Source of the DNA: Chitinophagales bacterium
GTDB taxonomy: Bacteria; Bacteroidota; Bacteroidia; Chitinophagales; Chitinophagaceae
DNA length: 64,000 nt
Assembly (NCBI GenBank): GCA_021323755.1
Contig: JAJPKJ010000058.1
Location: forward strand, 1-64,000
Reading direction: 5' to 3'
Shown: positions 1 to 9,683 of the stretch, one piece after another
How the letters are laid out: each line of letters starts with the position of its first letter
Numbering within the stretch: the first letter of the stretch is position 1
Notes under the pieces: model-generated
What the model was told of the DNA's origin: nothing
Databases searched by the model: none
What the model saw: only the letters and a program-made list of their open reading frames with translations
Translations under genes and position numbers: made by a program

Positions 1-20
1 AAGCACCGAAGAAAAAATAA
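1..20 (+). CDS. C-terminal tail of an upstream gene (partial)
   Basis: Reading from base 3, the codons give Ala-Pro-Lys-Lys-Lys and then TAA at 18-20. A perfect bidirectional terminator hairpin follows about 20 bases later, as expected at the end of a plus-strand gene. The piece is too short to name a product; a lysine-rich tail fits many small basic proteins. The evidence is positional only, and another frame could be the real one. Confidence 0.35.
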
Positions 21-40
21 TTACTTTATCCCTTAAATAA

Positions 41-75
41 AAAGGTCCTGTCAGTAACGACAGGACCTTTTATTT
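41..75. terminator. Bidirectional intrinsic terminator
   Basis: A perfect 12-bp stem (41-52 with 59-70) closes a 6-base loop. The plus strand continues with a T-rich tail after 70, and the minus strand also reads into a T-rich tail. It sits between the plus-strand gene entering the window and the minus-strand dioxygenase ending at 209, so it can serve both convergent transcripts. Confidence 0.85.
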
Positions 76-208
76 ATGAATGATTTGATATATCAGATAG
101 CCCGATCGCACATACATTCAAATCAACGCTTCATTTTTGCAATGATGTTTATTCTTTTTTAAATAAAGTAAGCGATTCAGCTTATCTCACCTTCAACATA
201 CAAGCTGA

Positions 209-1123
209 TTATTTCTTCTTCATCAATACATTTATAAAATCCTTTCCACTGTTATTTTTAAAATGCTCCGTACATTTTACTGAGCCGTCACCCAGGATTT
301 CAAAATCAAAAGTGTGCAGCATTCCTTCAGGAAGCCAAGGAGAAGCGAATTTATTATCACCAACATATTTGGTAACGCGTCCGAAAGGATCTAATTTTTT
401 TCCAAACACAAGATTATACCACAACCTTTTTTCGTGCACAAAGAAAGTGCAGTTAATAGTGTCGTCATCGGGATTAACATAAAATCCTGCAAGTTTATCT
501 AAAGAAGCCGGTTCAACATCAAGTTTTTCTGCAATACTAATATCATAGACAACTTTTTTCTTTCCATCTCCTCCCGTTTGCACTTCGAGTATTCTTTTTT
601 TCGCATTGGGAGAATTGGAGTATGGATCTGAAATAAGATACGGATCACCAGTAAAATAAAGTTGTGTGATCAGTGGCATATACCCTTCAGCACTTATCAT
701 CAAATGAAAATGTGCCGGACGATATGGTCCTCCTCCATCATTATATGGCACAGGTAAAATGGTATTGAAAACATAATGACCCTCATTATCGGTAAATGTC
801 GTACCACGGTAGCGGAACTCGTTGGATGATTTATCATAGAGTCCATCGCTCGCGCAATGCCATAATTCCACTTTCGCTTTCTTGTAAGGAGTCGTGCAAT
901 CATCGTGTCTGACAATGCCACTTAATTCAACAAGGGTGCCGGGCTCTCCGGGTATCACCAAATTATTCCGCACCGGAGCATCTGGGCGATAATAGGGTCC
1001 GATGATATCTGTTGTGGTTTCGCAATCACCAATATATTTTTCTCCGTCAAATCGAATAAATCCGGAAGCGCTTACAGCTACTGCCCCCAATGCGGTATTT
1101 TTAATAAAGGACCTGCGTTGCAT
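209..1123 (-). CDS. Intradiol ring-cleavage dioxygenase-like protein, exported
   Basis: 304 residues. The N-terminus (MQRRSFIKNTALGA) resembles a twin-arginine signal, so the protein is probably exported. The core is a protocatechuate 3,4-dioxygenase beta-type fold: a beta-strand region with LWHCASDGLYD (Tyr near 96), then GGPYRPAHFHL carrying Tyr134, His138 and His140. These match the Tyr/Tyr/His/His set that binds non-heme Fe(III) in the family. Roughly residues 200-304 form an extra C-terminal domain beginning near KLAGFYV that ordinary intradiol enzymes lack. No other aromatic-degradation genes lie nearby, so the substrate cannot be inferred. The gene stands alone on the minus strand. Confidence 0.82.
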   Translation of the reverse strand: MQRRSFIKNTALGAVAVSASGFIRFDGEKYIGDCETTTDIIGPYYRPDAPVRNNLVIPGEPGTLVELSGIVRHDDCTTPYKKAKVELWHCASDGLYDKSSNEFRYRGTTFTDNEGHYVFNTILPVPYNDGGGPYRPAHFHLMISAEGYMPLITQLYFTGDPYLISDPYSNSPNAKKRILEVQTGGDGKKKVVYDISIAEKLDVEPASLDKLAGFYVNPDDDTINCTFFVHEKRLWYNLVFGKKLDPFGRVTKYVGDNKFASPWLPEGMLHTFDFEILGDGSVKCTEHFKNNSGKDFINVLMKKK

Positions 1124-1187
1124 ACAAGTATGTTTAATAATGATGAAAAAATCCGGTAACGGTGAGGTACAGAAGAAGGTTATTCAG

Positions 1188-1214
1188 AAAAGAGTGTGTG
1201 CAATATACTCTTTT
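1188..1214 (-). terminator. Weak A+T-rich hairpin downstream of the TPR gene
   Basis: An 8-bp stem (1188-1195 with 1207-1214) with an 11-base loop is flanked by A and T runs. It lies about 55 bases beyond the stop of the minus-strand TPR gene and before the dioxygenase start. The stem contains little G+C, so termination would be inefficient. Confidence 0.4.
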
Positions 1215-1267
1215 TGTAATTTTTAAGAAACAGGAAGTGCTGATTTCTAACGCTCGGCAAGAAATTG

Positions 1268-2656
1268 TTATCCTTCTTTCTCATTTTCTAATCTTGCCAC
1301 TGTTTTCTTTGCTGCTTCGAGTTTTAGTTTCTTGTTTTTCATGATCACCTTGTGGGTTATCCAATGTTCGATCCGGTTGTGAATGGGTTCAAGAATTACA
1401 GCAATGAGCAAAAGGCAAAGTAACATCCAAAGCGGAGATTCATTGGTGATTTTTACGACATACGGATCTACCAAAATATAGAAGTATTCAAACACCACCA
1501 GCAATCCGAGAATGCCAAGAAATTTGAGCCATCTTTCATGCACGATCACACTGCGGCTCATCACAAAAAAGAGGCTGATCAAAATAATAAGCCCTGCCGT
1601 AATTCCGATTAACTCCAGATTGTTTTTTCGTGCATGTTCTTCCGCCATTTTGTTAGCCGCAATTTCCTGCTGTCGCATATTTTCATCAAAGCTTAGGTTT
1701 TCCATTTCTTTTGATTTCTCCTCGCTGAAGATAGAATCTCTTATCGCTACCATGCCTGACAAATAGGTATAAGCGCTGTCGATATTTATATGTTTATAGT
1801 ACGCAGCTAAAAAATCAGTTGCATTCAGCTGCATTTGAGAAATATGATTTTCTTTTGCCACCTGCAAAGCTTCTTTAGCATAATACAAACAGGAATCATT
1901 CCTGCCACCCTCCTGAAATATTTTGGCCATCCCCAGCAAGCATTCGCCTACAGATGCATAATCCTTGAATTGCCTGATATATGGCAAACTCAATTTGTAA
2001 TTATCCATGGCGATCGCTGGCTGGTGCATAGCAGCATAAATTTTCCCGAGAATATTAAGGGCGCTTCCCATATTAACAGTATCCTTCAATTTAACAGAAA
2101 GATCATATCCTCTTTCAGTATAGAATCTTGCCGAATCCAGCTGGTTTAATTTTTCATAAATGTCCCCGAGATTTTCAAAAGTAATGGCGATATAGTTGGT
2201 ATCGAGTGCCAGGTCTTTTGTTTTTAATTCATAATAAAGAGCCTTATTGAAATCACGCTGAAAATAATAGCTTGCATCAATGTTCGTGAGTGCTATGTAT
2301 AATAGTTGCGTATCATTAATCTTCTCCGCTTTTTTCAGTGCCCGCAAACTCAAGTCCAATGATTTTGCGTTGTTACCGGTCTGAGAAAAGACGGTTGCCA
2401 TGACGAGAAGACAGGCAGCTTCGCCGCGGGGATACCCGATAGCATGCGCCAGCGAAAAACCTTGTTGAGCAATTTTAATAGCAGTATCCGGGTTTAGATA
2501 ACTATATTCCTGGCAAAGATTTGCCATTATAATCGTGCGTGAGGTATCTTGCTTTGCCGATGATAGCAACCGGTTGAGACTATCGATTGCCGGCGTTTGG
2601 GCAAAAGAGATTTGCTCAATAAACAGTAAGAGCAATAAAAGAAGGATTTTTTTCAT
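1268..2656 (-). CDS. TPR-repeat membrane protein
   Basis: 462 residues. A signal peptide (about 1-20, ending SFAQ) precedes helical tetratricopeptide-like repeats over about residues 25-330. Three hydrophobic segments follow near 353-372, 380-398 and 413-430, and then a Lys/Glu-rich helical tail. The layout resembles the sensory half of Bacteroidota TPR histidine kinases, but no HisKA or HATPase domain follows, so it is either a kinase-less relative or a scaffold. It lies 99 bases downstream of hutU on the same strand and may be weakly co-transcribed. The function is unknown. Confidence 0.75.
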   Translation of the reverse strand: MKKILLLLLLLFIEQISFAQTPAIDSLNRLLSSAKQDTSRTIIMANLCQEYSYLNPDTAIKIAQQGFSLAHAIGYPRGEAACLLVMATVFSQTGNNAKSLDLSLRALKKAEKINDTQLLYIALTNIDASYYFQRDFNKALYYELKTKDLALDTNYIAITFENLGDIYEKLNQLDSARFYTERGYDLSVKLKDTVNMGSALNILGKIYAAMHQPAIAMDNYKLSLPYIRQFKDYASVGECLLGMAKIFQEGGRNDSCLYYAKEALQVAKENHISQMQLNATDFLAAYYKHINIDSAYTYLSGMVAIRDSIFSEEKSKEMENLSFDENMRQQEIAANKMAEEHARKNNLELIGITAGLIILISLFFVMSRSVIVHERWLKFLGILGLLVVFEYFYILVDPYVVKITNESPLWMLLCLLLIAVILEPIHNRIEHWITHKVIMKNKKLKLEAAKKTVARLENEKEG

Positions 2657-2755
2657 AAAAAAATTATGAAGTGAGTTGCATGAAATAAATGCGTTACCTG
2701 TTATTGAGATTTAACCCGAACTCCGGAGAATCTACTCTTGAATATTCGACAAAAT

Positions 2756-4495
2756 TCAACTCTTCAATCTCCCCTCGATGTCCAAATCAAATTTCTTCGC
2801 AGTCTCTTGTGCGATTTCATAACCTGCGTCGGCATGCCGGATCACACCCATTCCGGGATCATTGCGTAATACCCGTTTTAATCTTAGCCCGGCATCATCG
2901 CTTCCATCAGCAACGATCACCATTCCGGCATGAATACTGTAGCCCATTCCTACTCCGCCACCATGGTGCAAACTCACCCAACTTGCTCCGCCGGCAGTAT
3001 TAACCAATGCATTTAATATGGGCCAATCGGCAACAGCATCACTTCCATCAAGCATCGCTTCGGTTTCGCGATTAGGAGAAGCAACAGAACCGGTGTCGAG
3101 ATGATCGCGACCGATCACAATGGGCGCTTTTACTTTTCCGGTCCTTACCAAATCATTAAAAGCAAGTCCTGCTTTTTCGCGCTCGCCTTGTCCGAGCCAG
3201 CAAATGCGTGCTGGCAATCCCTGAAATGCAATTTTTTGTTGTGCTAATTTTAGCCATCGCTGCAATGATGCATTCTGTGGAAACATATTGGCGATGACTT
3301 CATCAGTCACGCCAATATCATTTGGATCACCGCTCAAAGCTGCCCATCGAAACGGACCTTTGCCTTCGCAGAATAAGGGCCTAATATATGCGGGAACAAA
3401 TCCGGGGAAATCAAACGGTGAATGTTGATTAGTGAATAATGAGTGGGTGCGTTCTGCATATTCTTTGGCCCTGGCGCGGATATTATTGCCGTAATCAAAA
3501 ACGATGGAACCCTTATCCATTAATTGTAACATCAGGTCAACATGATGGAACATACTTCTGTAAGCATACTCGATATATTGCTGGGGATTTTCCTGGCGAA
3601 GAATTTTTGCCTGTTCGTAGCTGAGTTCATGGGGCCAATAACCGATCAGTGGATCGTGTGCTGATGTTTGGTCGGTGACTGTATCGGGAATAATATTTCT
3701 TTTGATCAATTTTTCCAATAATGTTACAGCATTGCACAGTACGCCAATACTTTTGGCTATACCTTGTGATTTGTATTTCACTGCCTTGTCTATCGCCTCA
3801 TCAATATCTAAGAATTTTTCATCGAGATATTTTGTTTCTATGCGTTTATCAATGCGCCATAGTTCCACTTCTGCTATCAAGGCAACACCTTCATTCATCG
3901 TAATGGCAAGTGGTTGCGCGCCGCCCATGCCACCGAGTCCGGCAGTAACGTTGAGCGTACCTTTCAAAGAACCATTCGCAGATGGGATTGAGCTACTGGT
4001 GGAAGAAAAATGTTTATTGGCAAGCGCGGCATAAGTTTCATACGTTCCCTGCACAATTCCCTGCGAGCCAATGTAAATCCAGCTGCCCGCGGTCATTTGT
4101 CCATACATCATCAACCCTTTTTTTTCCAGTTCGTCGAAATGTTCCCAGGTTGCCCAATTCGGAACGAGTTGCGAATTTGATATCAGTACACGCGGAGCGT
4201 CTTTATGTGTTTTTAATATGCCAACGGGTTTCCCACTCTGTATCAATAAAGATTCATCGTTCTCTAAAATTTTTAATGCGGCAATGATATTGTCAAGCGC
4301 TTCAAAATTTCTTGCCGCTTTTCCACGACCTCCATAGACAATCAGCTCATCGGGGCGTTCTGCCACTTCCGGATCGAGGTTGTTCAGTAACATCCTCAAT
4401 GCCGCTTCCTGGATCCAGCCTTTGCAACTGCGAGTGGTTCCCGTCGGTGTCTTGTATCTGATGGCATCGTATCGTTTATCAATTGTTGTACTCAT
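2756..4495 (-). CDS. hutU: Urocanate hydratase
   Basis: 579 residues. It converts urocanate to imidazolone propionate, the second step of histidine degradation, using tightly bound NAD. The family signature [12 protein letters not shown] with its active-site Cys is intact, as are the glycine-rich stretch [10 protein letters not shown] and [11 protein letters not shown]. The protein is a little longer than the usual roughly 555 residues. A Ser-rich insertion after the ALANKHF segment and extra residues before PFDFPGFVP account for most of this. It follows hutH by 66 bases and is presumably co-transcribed with it. The later enzymes of the pathway (HutI, HutG) are not in the window. Confidence 0.97.
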   Translation of the reverse strand: MSTTIDKRYDAIRYKTPTGTTRSCKGWIQEAALRMLLNNLDPEVAERPDELIVYGGRGKAARNFEALDNIIAALKILENDESLLIQSGKPVGILKTHKDAPRVLISNSQLVPNWATWEHFDELEKKGLMMYGQMTAGSWIYIGSQGIVQGTYETYAALANKHFSSTSSSIPSANGSLKGTLNVTAGLGGMGGAQPLAITMNEGVALIAEVELWRIDKRIETKYLDEKFLDIDEAIDKAVKYKSQGIAKSIGVLCNAVTLLEKLIKRNIIPDTVTDQTSAHDPLIGYWPHELSYEQAKILRQENPQQYIEYAYRSMFHHVDLMLQLMDKGSIVFDYGNNIRARAKEYAERTHSLFTNQHSPFDFPGFVPAYIRPLFCEGKGPFRWAALSGDPNDIGVTDEVIANMFPQNASLQRWLKLAQQKIAFQGLPARICWLGQGEREKAGLAFNDLVRTGKVKAPIVIGRDHLDTGSVASPNRETEAMLDGSDAVADWPILNALVNTAGGASWVSLHHGGGVGMGYSIHAGMVIVADGSDDAGLRLKRVLRNDPGMGVIRHADAGYEIAQETAKKFDLDIEGRLKS

Positions 4496-4561
4496 AAATT
4501 GTTTTTTGTAACCAGCAATCTTGATTCGGATAAATGAAATGACTCGGTGTTCAAACCATTT

Positions 4562-6124
4562 TCATATTCTGAAATCTGCAAAATTTTCATTCAATTCAAC
4601 ATTTCTACCCATAGCAAATCCGTTCACTTTCTCCACAAAAGAAAAATCCTTGATGATGTTGGTGATGCTATTGATGTCATCAGCAAAAATTCTGTCTTCT
4701 TCTGCAAAACCAACGAACTCACGAACATGCTTATGCGCAAATTCGAGAATGGCGCTGCTCTTTAGCGGCCGCCTGAATTCAATAGCCTGGCATGCCGTCA
4801 ATAATTCTATCGCTAAAATATATTCCAGATTATCCAGCACGCGATTCACTTTTCTTCCGCTGATGCTGCCCATGCTCACATGATCTTCCTGTCCGAGCGA
4901 AGTTGGAATACTGTCCGCACTTGAAGGGAAACATAATGTCTTGTTCTCGCTCACCAAGGCAGCTGTCGTGTATTGCGGGATCATAAAGCCACTGTTCAGC
5001 CCTACATTATTCATTAATAATAATGGTAAACCCCATTTACCCTCTAATAATAAATAACAACGACGATCAGAAATATTACCAATTTCCGCAGATGCAAAAC
5101 AGGCATAATCCAAAACCAGCGCCAATGGCTGTCCGTGGAAATTGCCGCCGCTGATTGTATCATTCTCTCCTAAAATGATGGGATTATCAGTTACAGCGTT
5201 CAATTCAATTTCAGTCAGTTCTTTTAAATGAAGCCAGGCATTCCGGCTTGCGCCATGTACCTGCGGCATGCAACGCAGAGAATAAGGATCCTGCACTCTC
5301 CCACAATCAATATGGCTCTGCATGATGTCACTATCAGTGAGCAATAACCGTAAACGCTGCGCGACCAATTTGTTCCCCGCAAAAGGCCGAAGATCATGCA
5401 AACGTTCATCGAAGGGTGCTTTGGTGCCTGTCAGCGATTCAAGGCTCATGGCCCCGATAATATCTGCGGCTTCCAAACAATTATGCATCCGCTGAACCGC
5501 CTTGACAGCAAACGATAAAATGAATTGAGTGCCATTTATTAATGCAAGTCCTTCTTTGGGGCCAAGTTGTATCGCAGATAACTCGAATCGTTCAAGCAGC
5601 TCGTGGGTCTTATATTTTTGTCCCTTATAGAAAACTTCACCCAATCCGATCAATGGCAAAAATAAATGCGCAAGTGGCGCCAGATCGCCAGATGCACCAA
5701 CAGAACCTTTTTCAGGAACAACGGGAATGACATCATTTTCAATATGCCACAAAATTCTATGCAGGGTTTTTATTTGTACACCTGAAAATCCTTGCGCTAA
5801 GGCATGCACTTTTGTGATGAGCATGATCTTCGCCACCTGGATCGGGATCGGATCGCCAACACCAACGCTGTGACTTTGTAAGATTTTGTGCTGAAGCGTA
5901 ATGGTATCTTCTTCCGAAATTTTTGTGTTGGCAAGAATTCCAAATCCGGTGTTTACTCCATATACTGTAGTGTTGTGTTCAACAATATTCTGAACGTGTT
6001 GCTGACTAGAATTTATTTTTTGAATTGCCTGGGCAGATAGAATTCCTTTGGCAGAACCATTTGCTAATGCAATCGTTTTTGCGACGGTTAGTTGGTCAAT
6101 ACCGTAATTGAAAGTTGGATTCAT
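4562..6124 (-). CDS. hutH: Histidine ammonia-lyase
   Basis: 520 residues. It deaminates L-histidine to urocanate and feeds HutU, encoded just downstream. The Ala144-Ser145-Gly146 triad inside GSVGASGDLAPLAH is the site that cyclises to the MIO electrophile of this family, and Tyr55 in TTVYGVNTGFG matches the conserved catalytic tyrosine. Length and end-to-end motifs fit the HutH family rather than phenylalanine or tyrosine lyases, and the hutU neighbour supports this. A TATTTTTG box 11 bases before the ATG suggests a very short leader. Confidence 0.97.
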   Translation of the reverse strand: MNPTFNYGIDQLTVAKTIALANGSAKGILSAQAIQKINSSQQHVQNIVEHNTTVYGVNTGFGILANTKISEEDTITLQHKILQSHSVGVGDPIPIQVAKIMLITKVHALAQGFSGVQIKTLHRILWHIENDVIPVVPEKGSVGASGDLAPLAHLFLPLIGLGEVFYKGQKYKTHELLERFELSAIQLGPKEGLALINGTQFILSFAVKAVQRMHNCLEAADIIGAMSLESLTGTKAPFDERLHDLRPFAGNKLVAQRLRLLLTDSDIMQSHIDCGRVQDPYSLRCMPQVHGASRNAWLHLKELTEIELNAVTDNPIILGENDTISGGNFHGQPLALVLDYACFASAEIGNISDRRCYLLLEGKWGLPLLLMNNVGLNSGFMIPQYTTAALVSENKTLCFPSSADSIPTSLGQEDHVSMGSISGRKVNRVLDNLEYILAIELLTACQAIEFRRPLKSSAILEFAHKHVREFVGFAEEDRIFADDINSITNIIKDFSFVEKVNGFAMGRNVELNENFADFRI

Positions 6125-6135
6125 AATTTAAGCAT

Positions 6136-6143
6136 CAAAAATA
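6136..6143 (-). promoter_or_regulatory. Candidate -7 box for hutH
   Basis: Minus-strand TATTTTTG matches the Bacteroidota -7 consensus TAnnTTTG exactly and ends 11 bases before the hutH ATG. I see no clear TTG at the -33 spacing, so the call rests on the -7 element and its position. Confidence 0.45.
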
Positions 6144-6301
6144 AGTCGATTAGTTGAAAAGTAGCTAAGATGAGATCGTAAGCCCTTCGCTGAATACAAA
6201 GCATTGCTTCATTCACTGCGGTGACGTTTATTTTTTATGGGCGATGAAGCCATTTATCAATTGTCCAATTCAACGCTTCAATCATTCAACTTATCAGCCA
6301 T

Positions 6302-7630
6302 TCATATATACTGATTAATCATATTCTCCAGCCACTCTTGTTTACCGCTGACCTGTTTTGGTTCTCCATGAGCGATGGCAAACGTGCGCAGATCTTCAAG
6401 AGATAGGTTCCCATTTTCAAAATCTTTTCCTTCCCCACTGTTAAATGAAGCATATCGTTGTTCGCGGAATTGTTTGTAAGAAGATTTTTGCAAAACATGA
6501 TCAGCAATAATAAATGCACGGGCGAATGCATCCATGCCGCCAATATGCGCCAAAAAAATATCTTCAAGATCGGTTGAATTTCTCCTCGTTTTTGCATCGA
6601 AGTTTACGCCGCCGCCTCCAAATCCGCCGGCTTCAAGAATGATCAATGCAGACTCAATCAATTCATTTAGGTTGATCGGAAACTGATCAGTGTCCCATCC
6701 ATTCTGATAATCGCCCCGGTTTGCATCGATGCTGCCGAGCATATTTGCATCTGCAGCAACCTGCAGTTCATGCTGAAATGTGTGACCGGCAAGCGTCGCA
6801 TGATTCACTTCAATATTCAATTTAAAATCCTTTTCCAATCCGTAATGACGAAGGAAACCGATCACCGTTGCAGCATCGTAATCATATTGATGTTTTGTTG
6901 GCTCGCAGGGTTTTGGCTCGATAAAAAATGTTCCTTTAAATCCATGCTTGCGCGCGTAATCACGAGCGATCGATAAGAACCTTGCGAGATGATCTAGTTC
7001 GCGTTTCATATTGGTATTAAGCAAACTCATGTAACCTTCTCTCCCGCCCCAAAAAACATAATTCTCTCCCCCAAGTTCAATGGTTGCATCCATTGCATTT
7101 TTGATTTGCGTTCCGGCATAAGCCACTGCAGCAAAATCAGGATTGGTAGAAGCGCCATTCATGTAACGCGGATTTGAAAAGACATTTGCGGTCCCCCACA
7201 ACAGCCTTACCCCGCTCGCCGATTGTTTTTGTCTTGCATATTCGACAATCGTCTGTAACCGCAATTCATATTCACCAATAGAATTGCCTTCATCGATCAG
7301 GTCAATATCGTGAAAACAATAATATGGAGCGCCAAGCTTGGTGATAAGTTCGAAAGCCGCATCCATCTTATCCTTGGCGCGTTGAACAGGATCCCCGGAT
7401 TGATTCCATTCAAAATTTTTTGTTCCGGGACCGAAAGGGTCTCCGCCTGTATTACAGAAGGTATGCCAGTAACAAACGGCAAACCGCAGATATTCTTTCA
7501 AGGTTTTCCCCGCAACGATTTTATTTTCATCGTACCATTTGTAAGCAAGTGGATTATTGGATTGAACGCCTTCAAATTTTATTTGTCCAATGCCCTTAAA
7601 AAATTCTTTGTCGCCTGTAACGATGGTCAT
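6302..7630 (-). CDS. xylA: Xylose isomerase
   Basis: 442 residues, the usual length for the family. It interconverts D-xylose and D-xylulose in the cytoplasm. The catalytic-base region YYCFHDIDL (His107, Asp110) is present, as are the metal-ligand blocks [27 protein letters not shown] and [14 protein letters not shown]. It lies 48 bases downstream of xylB on the same strand, so XylA and XylB probably form one transcript taking xylose to xylulose 5-phosphate. No xylose transporter or regulator is adjacent. Confidence 0.97.
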   Translation of the reverse strand: MTIVTGDKEFFKGIGQIKFEGVQSNNPLAYKWYDENKIVAGKTLKEYLRFAVCYWHTFCNTGGDPFGPGTKNFEWNQSGDPVQRAKDKMDAAFELITKLGAPYYCFHDIDLIDEGNSIGEYELRLQTIVEYARQKQSASGVRLLWGTANVFSNPRYMNGASTNPDFAAVAYAGTQIKNAMDATIELGGENYVFWGGREGYMSLLNTNMKRELDHLARFLSIARDYARKHGFKGTFFIEPKPCEPTKHQYDYDAATVIGFLRHYGLEKDFKLNIEVNHATLAGHTFQHELQVAADANMLGSIDANRGDYQNGWDTDQFPINLNELIESALIILEAGGFGGGGVNFDAKTRRNSTDLEDIFLAHIGGMDAFARAFIIADHVLQKSSYKQFREQRYASFNSGEGKDFENGNLSLEDLRTFAIAHGEPKQVSGKQEWLENMINQYI

Positions 7631-7678
7631 AGTGTATATTTTTATTAGTACAAATTAGGTATTTTCAATACTCGATTT

Positions 7679-9163
7679 TTATAACAATGATAATAATTCC
7701 TTCTTCCAACCCTGATAAATGTCCCCCGTTTGCTGAAGTGATTTTGTTTCCGGTTCAATTTTTTTCACCATTTCCATTCCTCTGAAACTTTCAGCAAAAT
7801 TTTTATAGTACCCTGAACCAACCCCCGCTGCGCGAGCTGCACCGACCGCACCATCGGTGCTATACAATTCGATCGAACAATTTGAAACATTTGAAAAGGT
7901 TTGGGCAAACACTTCACTCAAAAACATATTTGCGTAACCTGCCCGAATTGTCTTTAATTCCATTTTCATTTCTTTCATTATTTCCATTCCATAATTCAGT
8001 GCAAAAACAATTCCCTCCTGCGCTGCACGCGCAACATGGGTACGATCATGTGTGTTGAATTGCAAACCTTTCAAATTTGCGCCAGGGTTCTTATTCTCTA
8101 AAATTCTTTCCGCGCCATTTCCAAAAGGGAAGAATTGTAACCCTTCGGCGCCCATTTTACTTTTGGCAGCTAAATTATTTATTTGATCATATGACAGACC
8201 GACAAAGACGTTTTTGCGCAGCCAGCTATTGAGAATCCCGGTTCCATTCACACACAATAGTATTCCATAACGTTTATCGATGTCCGTATTGTTGACATGA
8301 ACAAATGGATTCACTCTTGATCTTCTGTCGTACTCGACACGATCCGTTACGCCATAAACCACTCCTGAAGTGCCTGCCGTTGCGGCAATTTCCCCGGGTT
8401 GCAGGACATTCAATGAGTAGGCATTATTGGGTTGATCGCCGGCGCGATAACAAACGGGAGTACCTTTTGCGATTCCTAAAATCACACTTGCTTCATTATT
8501 TATTCTTGCCTGTTCACCAAAAGTGGGAACAACTGAGGATAAAAGATCTTCATCAATTTGGTAATAATCCAATAATTCCTTTGCAATGGAATTGCTCTGA
8601 TAATTCCAAAAGATGCCTTCCGACAATCCTGAAATTGTTGTAGCCGGTTGGCCGGTTAATTTTAGCGCAATATAATCTCCCGGCAACATTATCTTAAAGA
8701 TCTGCTCATAAATTTCCGGCTCATTTTCTTTTACCCATTTTAATTTTGATGCCGTAAAATTTCCGGGAGAGTTAAGAAAATGCTGAAGACAAAATTCTTC
8801 TCCCAAAGCACTAAAAGCCTTTTCTCCAAATTCGACTCCGCGACTATCACACCATATTATTGATGGTCGCAATGTTTTTAAATTTCGATCAACACAAACC
8901 AACCCATGCATTTGGTAAGAAATGCCAATGGCCATTATATCGTTTGGCTTATACGACACCTGTTGTTGCAATTGTCTTGTTGCATTAATCAATTCACTCC
9001 ACCATTTTTCAGGGTGCTGTTCGGCAAAACCCGGTTTAACTGAAATGATCTCCATTTCATGGGAAGGAGAAAATGCTGAGGCAATTATTTTTCCTGAATC
9101 CGCTTGCAGCAATGCAGCTTTTATTGAAGATGAGCCAATATCGTATCCTAATAAATATTTCAT
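7679..9163 (-). CDS. xylB: Xylulokinase
   Basis: 494 residues of the FGGY carbohydrate kinase family. It phosphorylates D-xylulose with ATP. The N-terminal phosphate-binding loop GYDIGSSSIKA, the WCDSRG block and the ATP-site segment ATAGTSGVVYG are visible. XylA immediately downstream makes xylulose the likely substrate among FGGY sugars. It appears to be the first gene of the xylB-xylA pair; no strong promoter box was recognised in the 100 bases upstream. Confidence 0.94.
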   Translation of the reverse strand: MKYLLGYDIGSSSIKAALLQADSGKIIASAFSPSHEMEIISVKPGFAEQHPEKWWSELINATRQLQQQVSYKPNDIMAIGISYQMHGLVCVDRNLKTLRPSIIWCDSRGVEFGEKAFSALGEEFCLQHFLNSPGNFTASKLKWVKENEPEIYEQIFKIMLPGDYIALKLTGQPATTISGLSEGIFWNYQSNSIAKELLDYYQIDEDLLSSVVPTFGEQARINNEASVILGIAKGTPVCYRAGDQPNNAYSLNVLQPGEIAATAGTSGVVYGVTDRVEYDRRSRVNPFVHVNNTDIDKRYGILLCVNGTGILNSWLRKNVFVGLSYDQINNLAAKSKMGAEGLQFFPFGNGAERILENKNPGANLKGLQFNTHDRTHVARAAQEGIVFALNYGMEIMKEMKMELKTIRAGYANMFLSEVFAQTFSNVSNCSIELYSTDGAVGAARAAGVGSGYYKNFAESFRGMEMVKKIEPETKSLQQTGDIYQGWKKELLSLL

Positions 9164-9265
9164 CGCAGTTTAAGCAGTAGGCAATTTAGTAAATCTATTC
9201 ATTAACCATATTTATTACTTTATGAAAAACAAACTTGCTATTTTTAAGGCAATAAAAGAAACAAT

Positions 9266-9610
9266 ATGTATGAAAATAAACGTCAGCCTTTAGCTCCAAA
9301 AAGAATTTTTTACCGCCGGATGGCAAGAAATGCTATAATCGGGTTCTTCATCATTTTTATTTGCCTCATGATCGGCGTAATTGGTTATCATTATACCGCA
9401 AAAATTGAATGGCTGGATTCATTGCATAACGCCTCGATGATTTTAAGCGGCATGGGACCCGTTGTGGATATTAAGACGGATATCGGTAAATGGTTCTCTT
9501 CTTTTTATGCCCTATTTAGCGGAGTTGTTTTTATTACTAACATAGGAGTTATTCTTGCGCCAGCAGTGCATCGTTTTTTTCATCGCCTGCACGTGGAAGC
9601 AAAACAATAG
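9266..9610 (+). CDS. Small two-helix membrane protein with a pore-loop-like segment
   Basis: 114 residues. A basic N-terminus precedes a hydrophobic helix at about 24-46, a linker containing WLDSLHNASMILSGMGPVV, and a second helix at about 80-102 ending in a His/Arg-rich tail. The helix - re-entrant segment - helix plan recalls the pore module of two-helix ion channels, but the TVGYG-type K+ filter is absent. From memory, small proteins with an ILSGMGP core occur in many bacteria without an assigned role. It is transcribed alone between two minus-strand blocks. The function is not known. Confidence 0.75.
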   Translation: MYENKRQPLAPKRIFYRRMARNAIIGFFIIFICLMIGVIGYHYTAKIEWLDSLHNASMILSGMGPVVDIKTDIGKWFSSFYALFSGVVFITNIGVILAPAVHRFFHRLHVEAKQ

Positions 9611-9683
9611 AGGTGATCGGCAAAAGGACATGACGAATGTTGTACCCATCATTACCAGGAAATTGTTCGCACCATCAACATAC

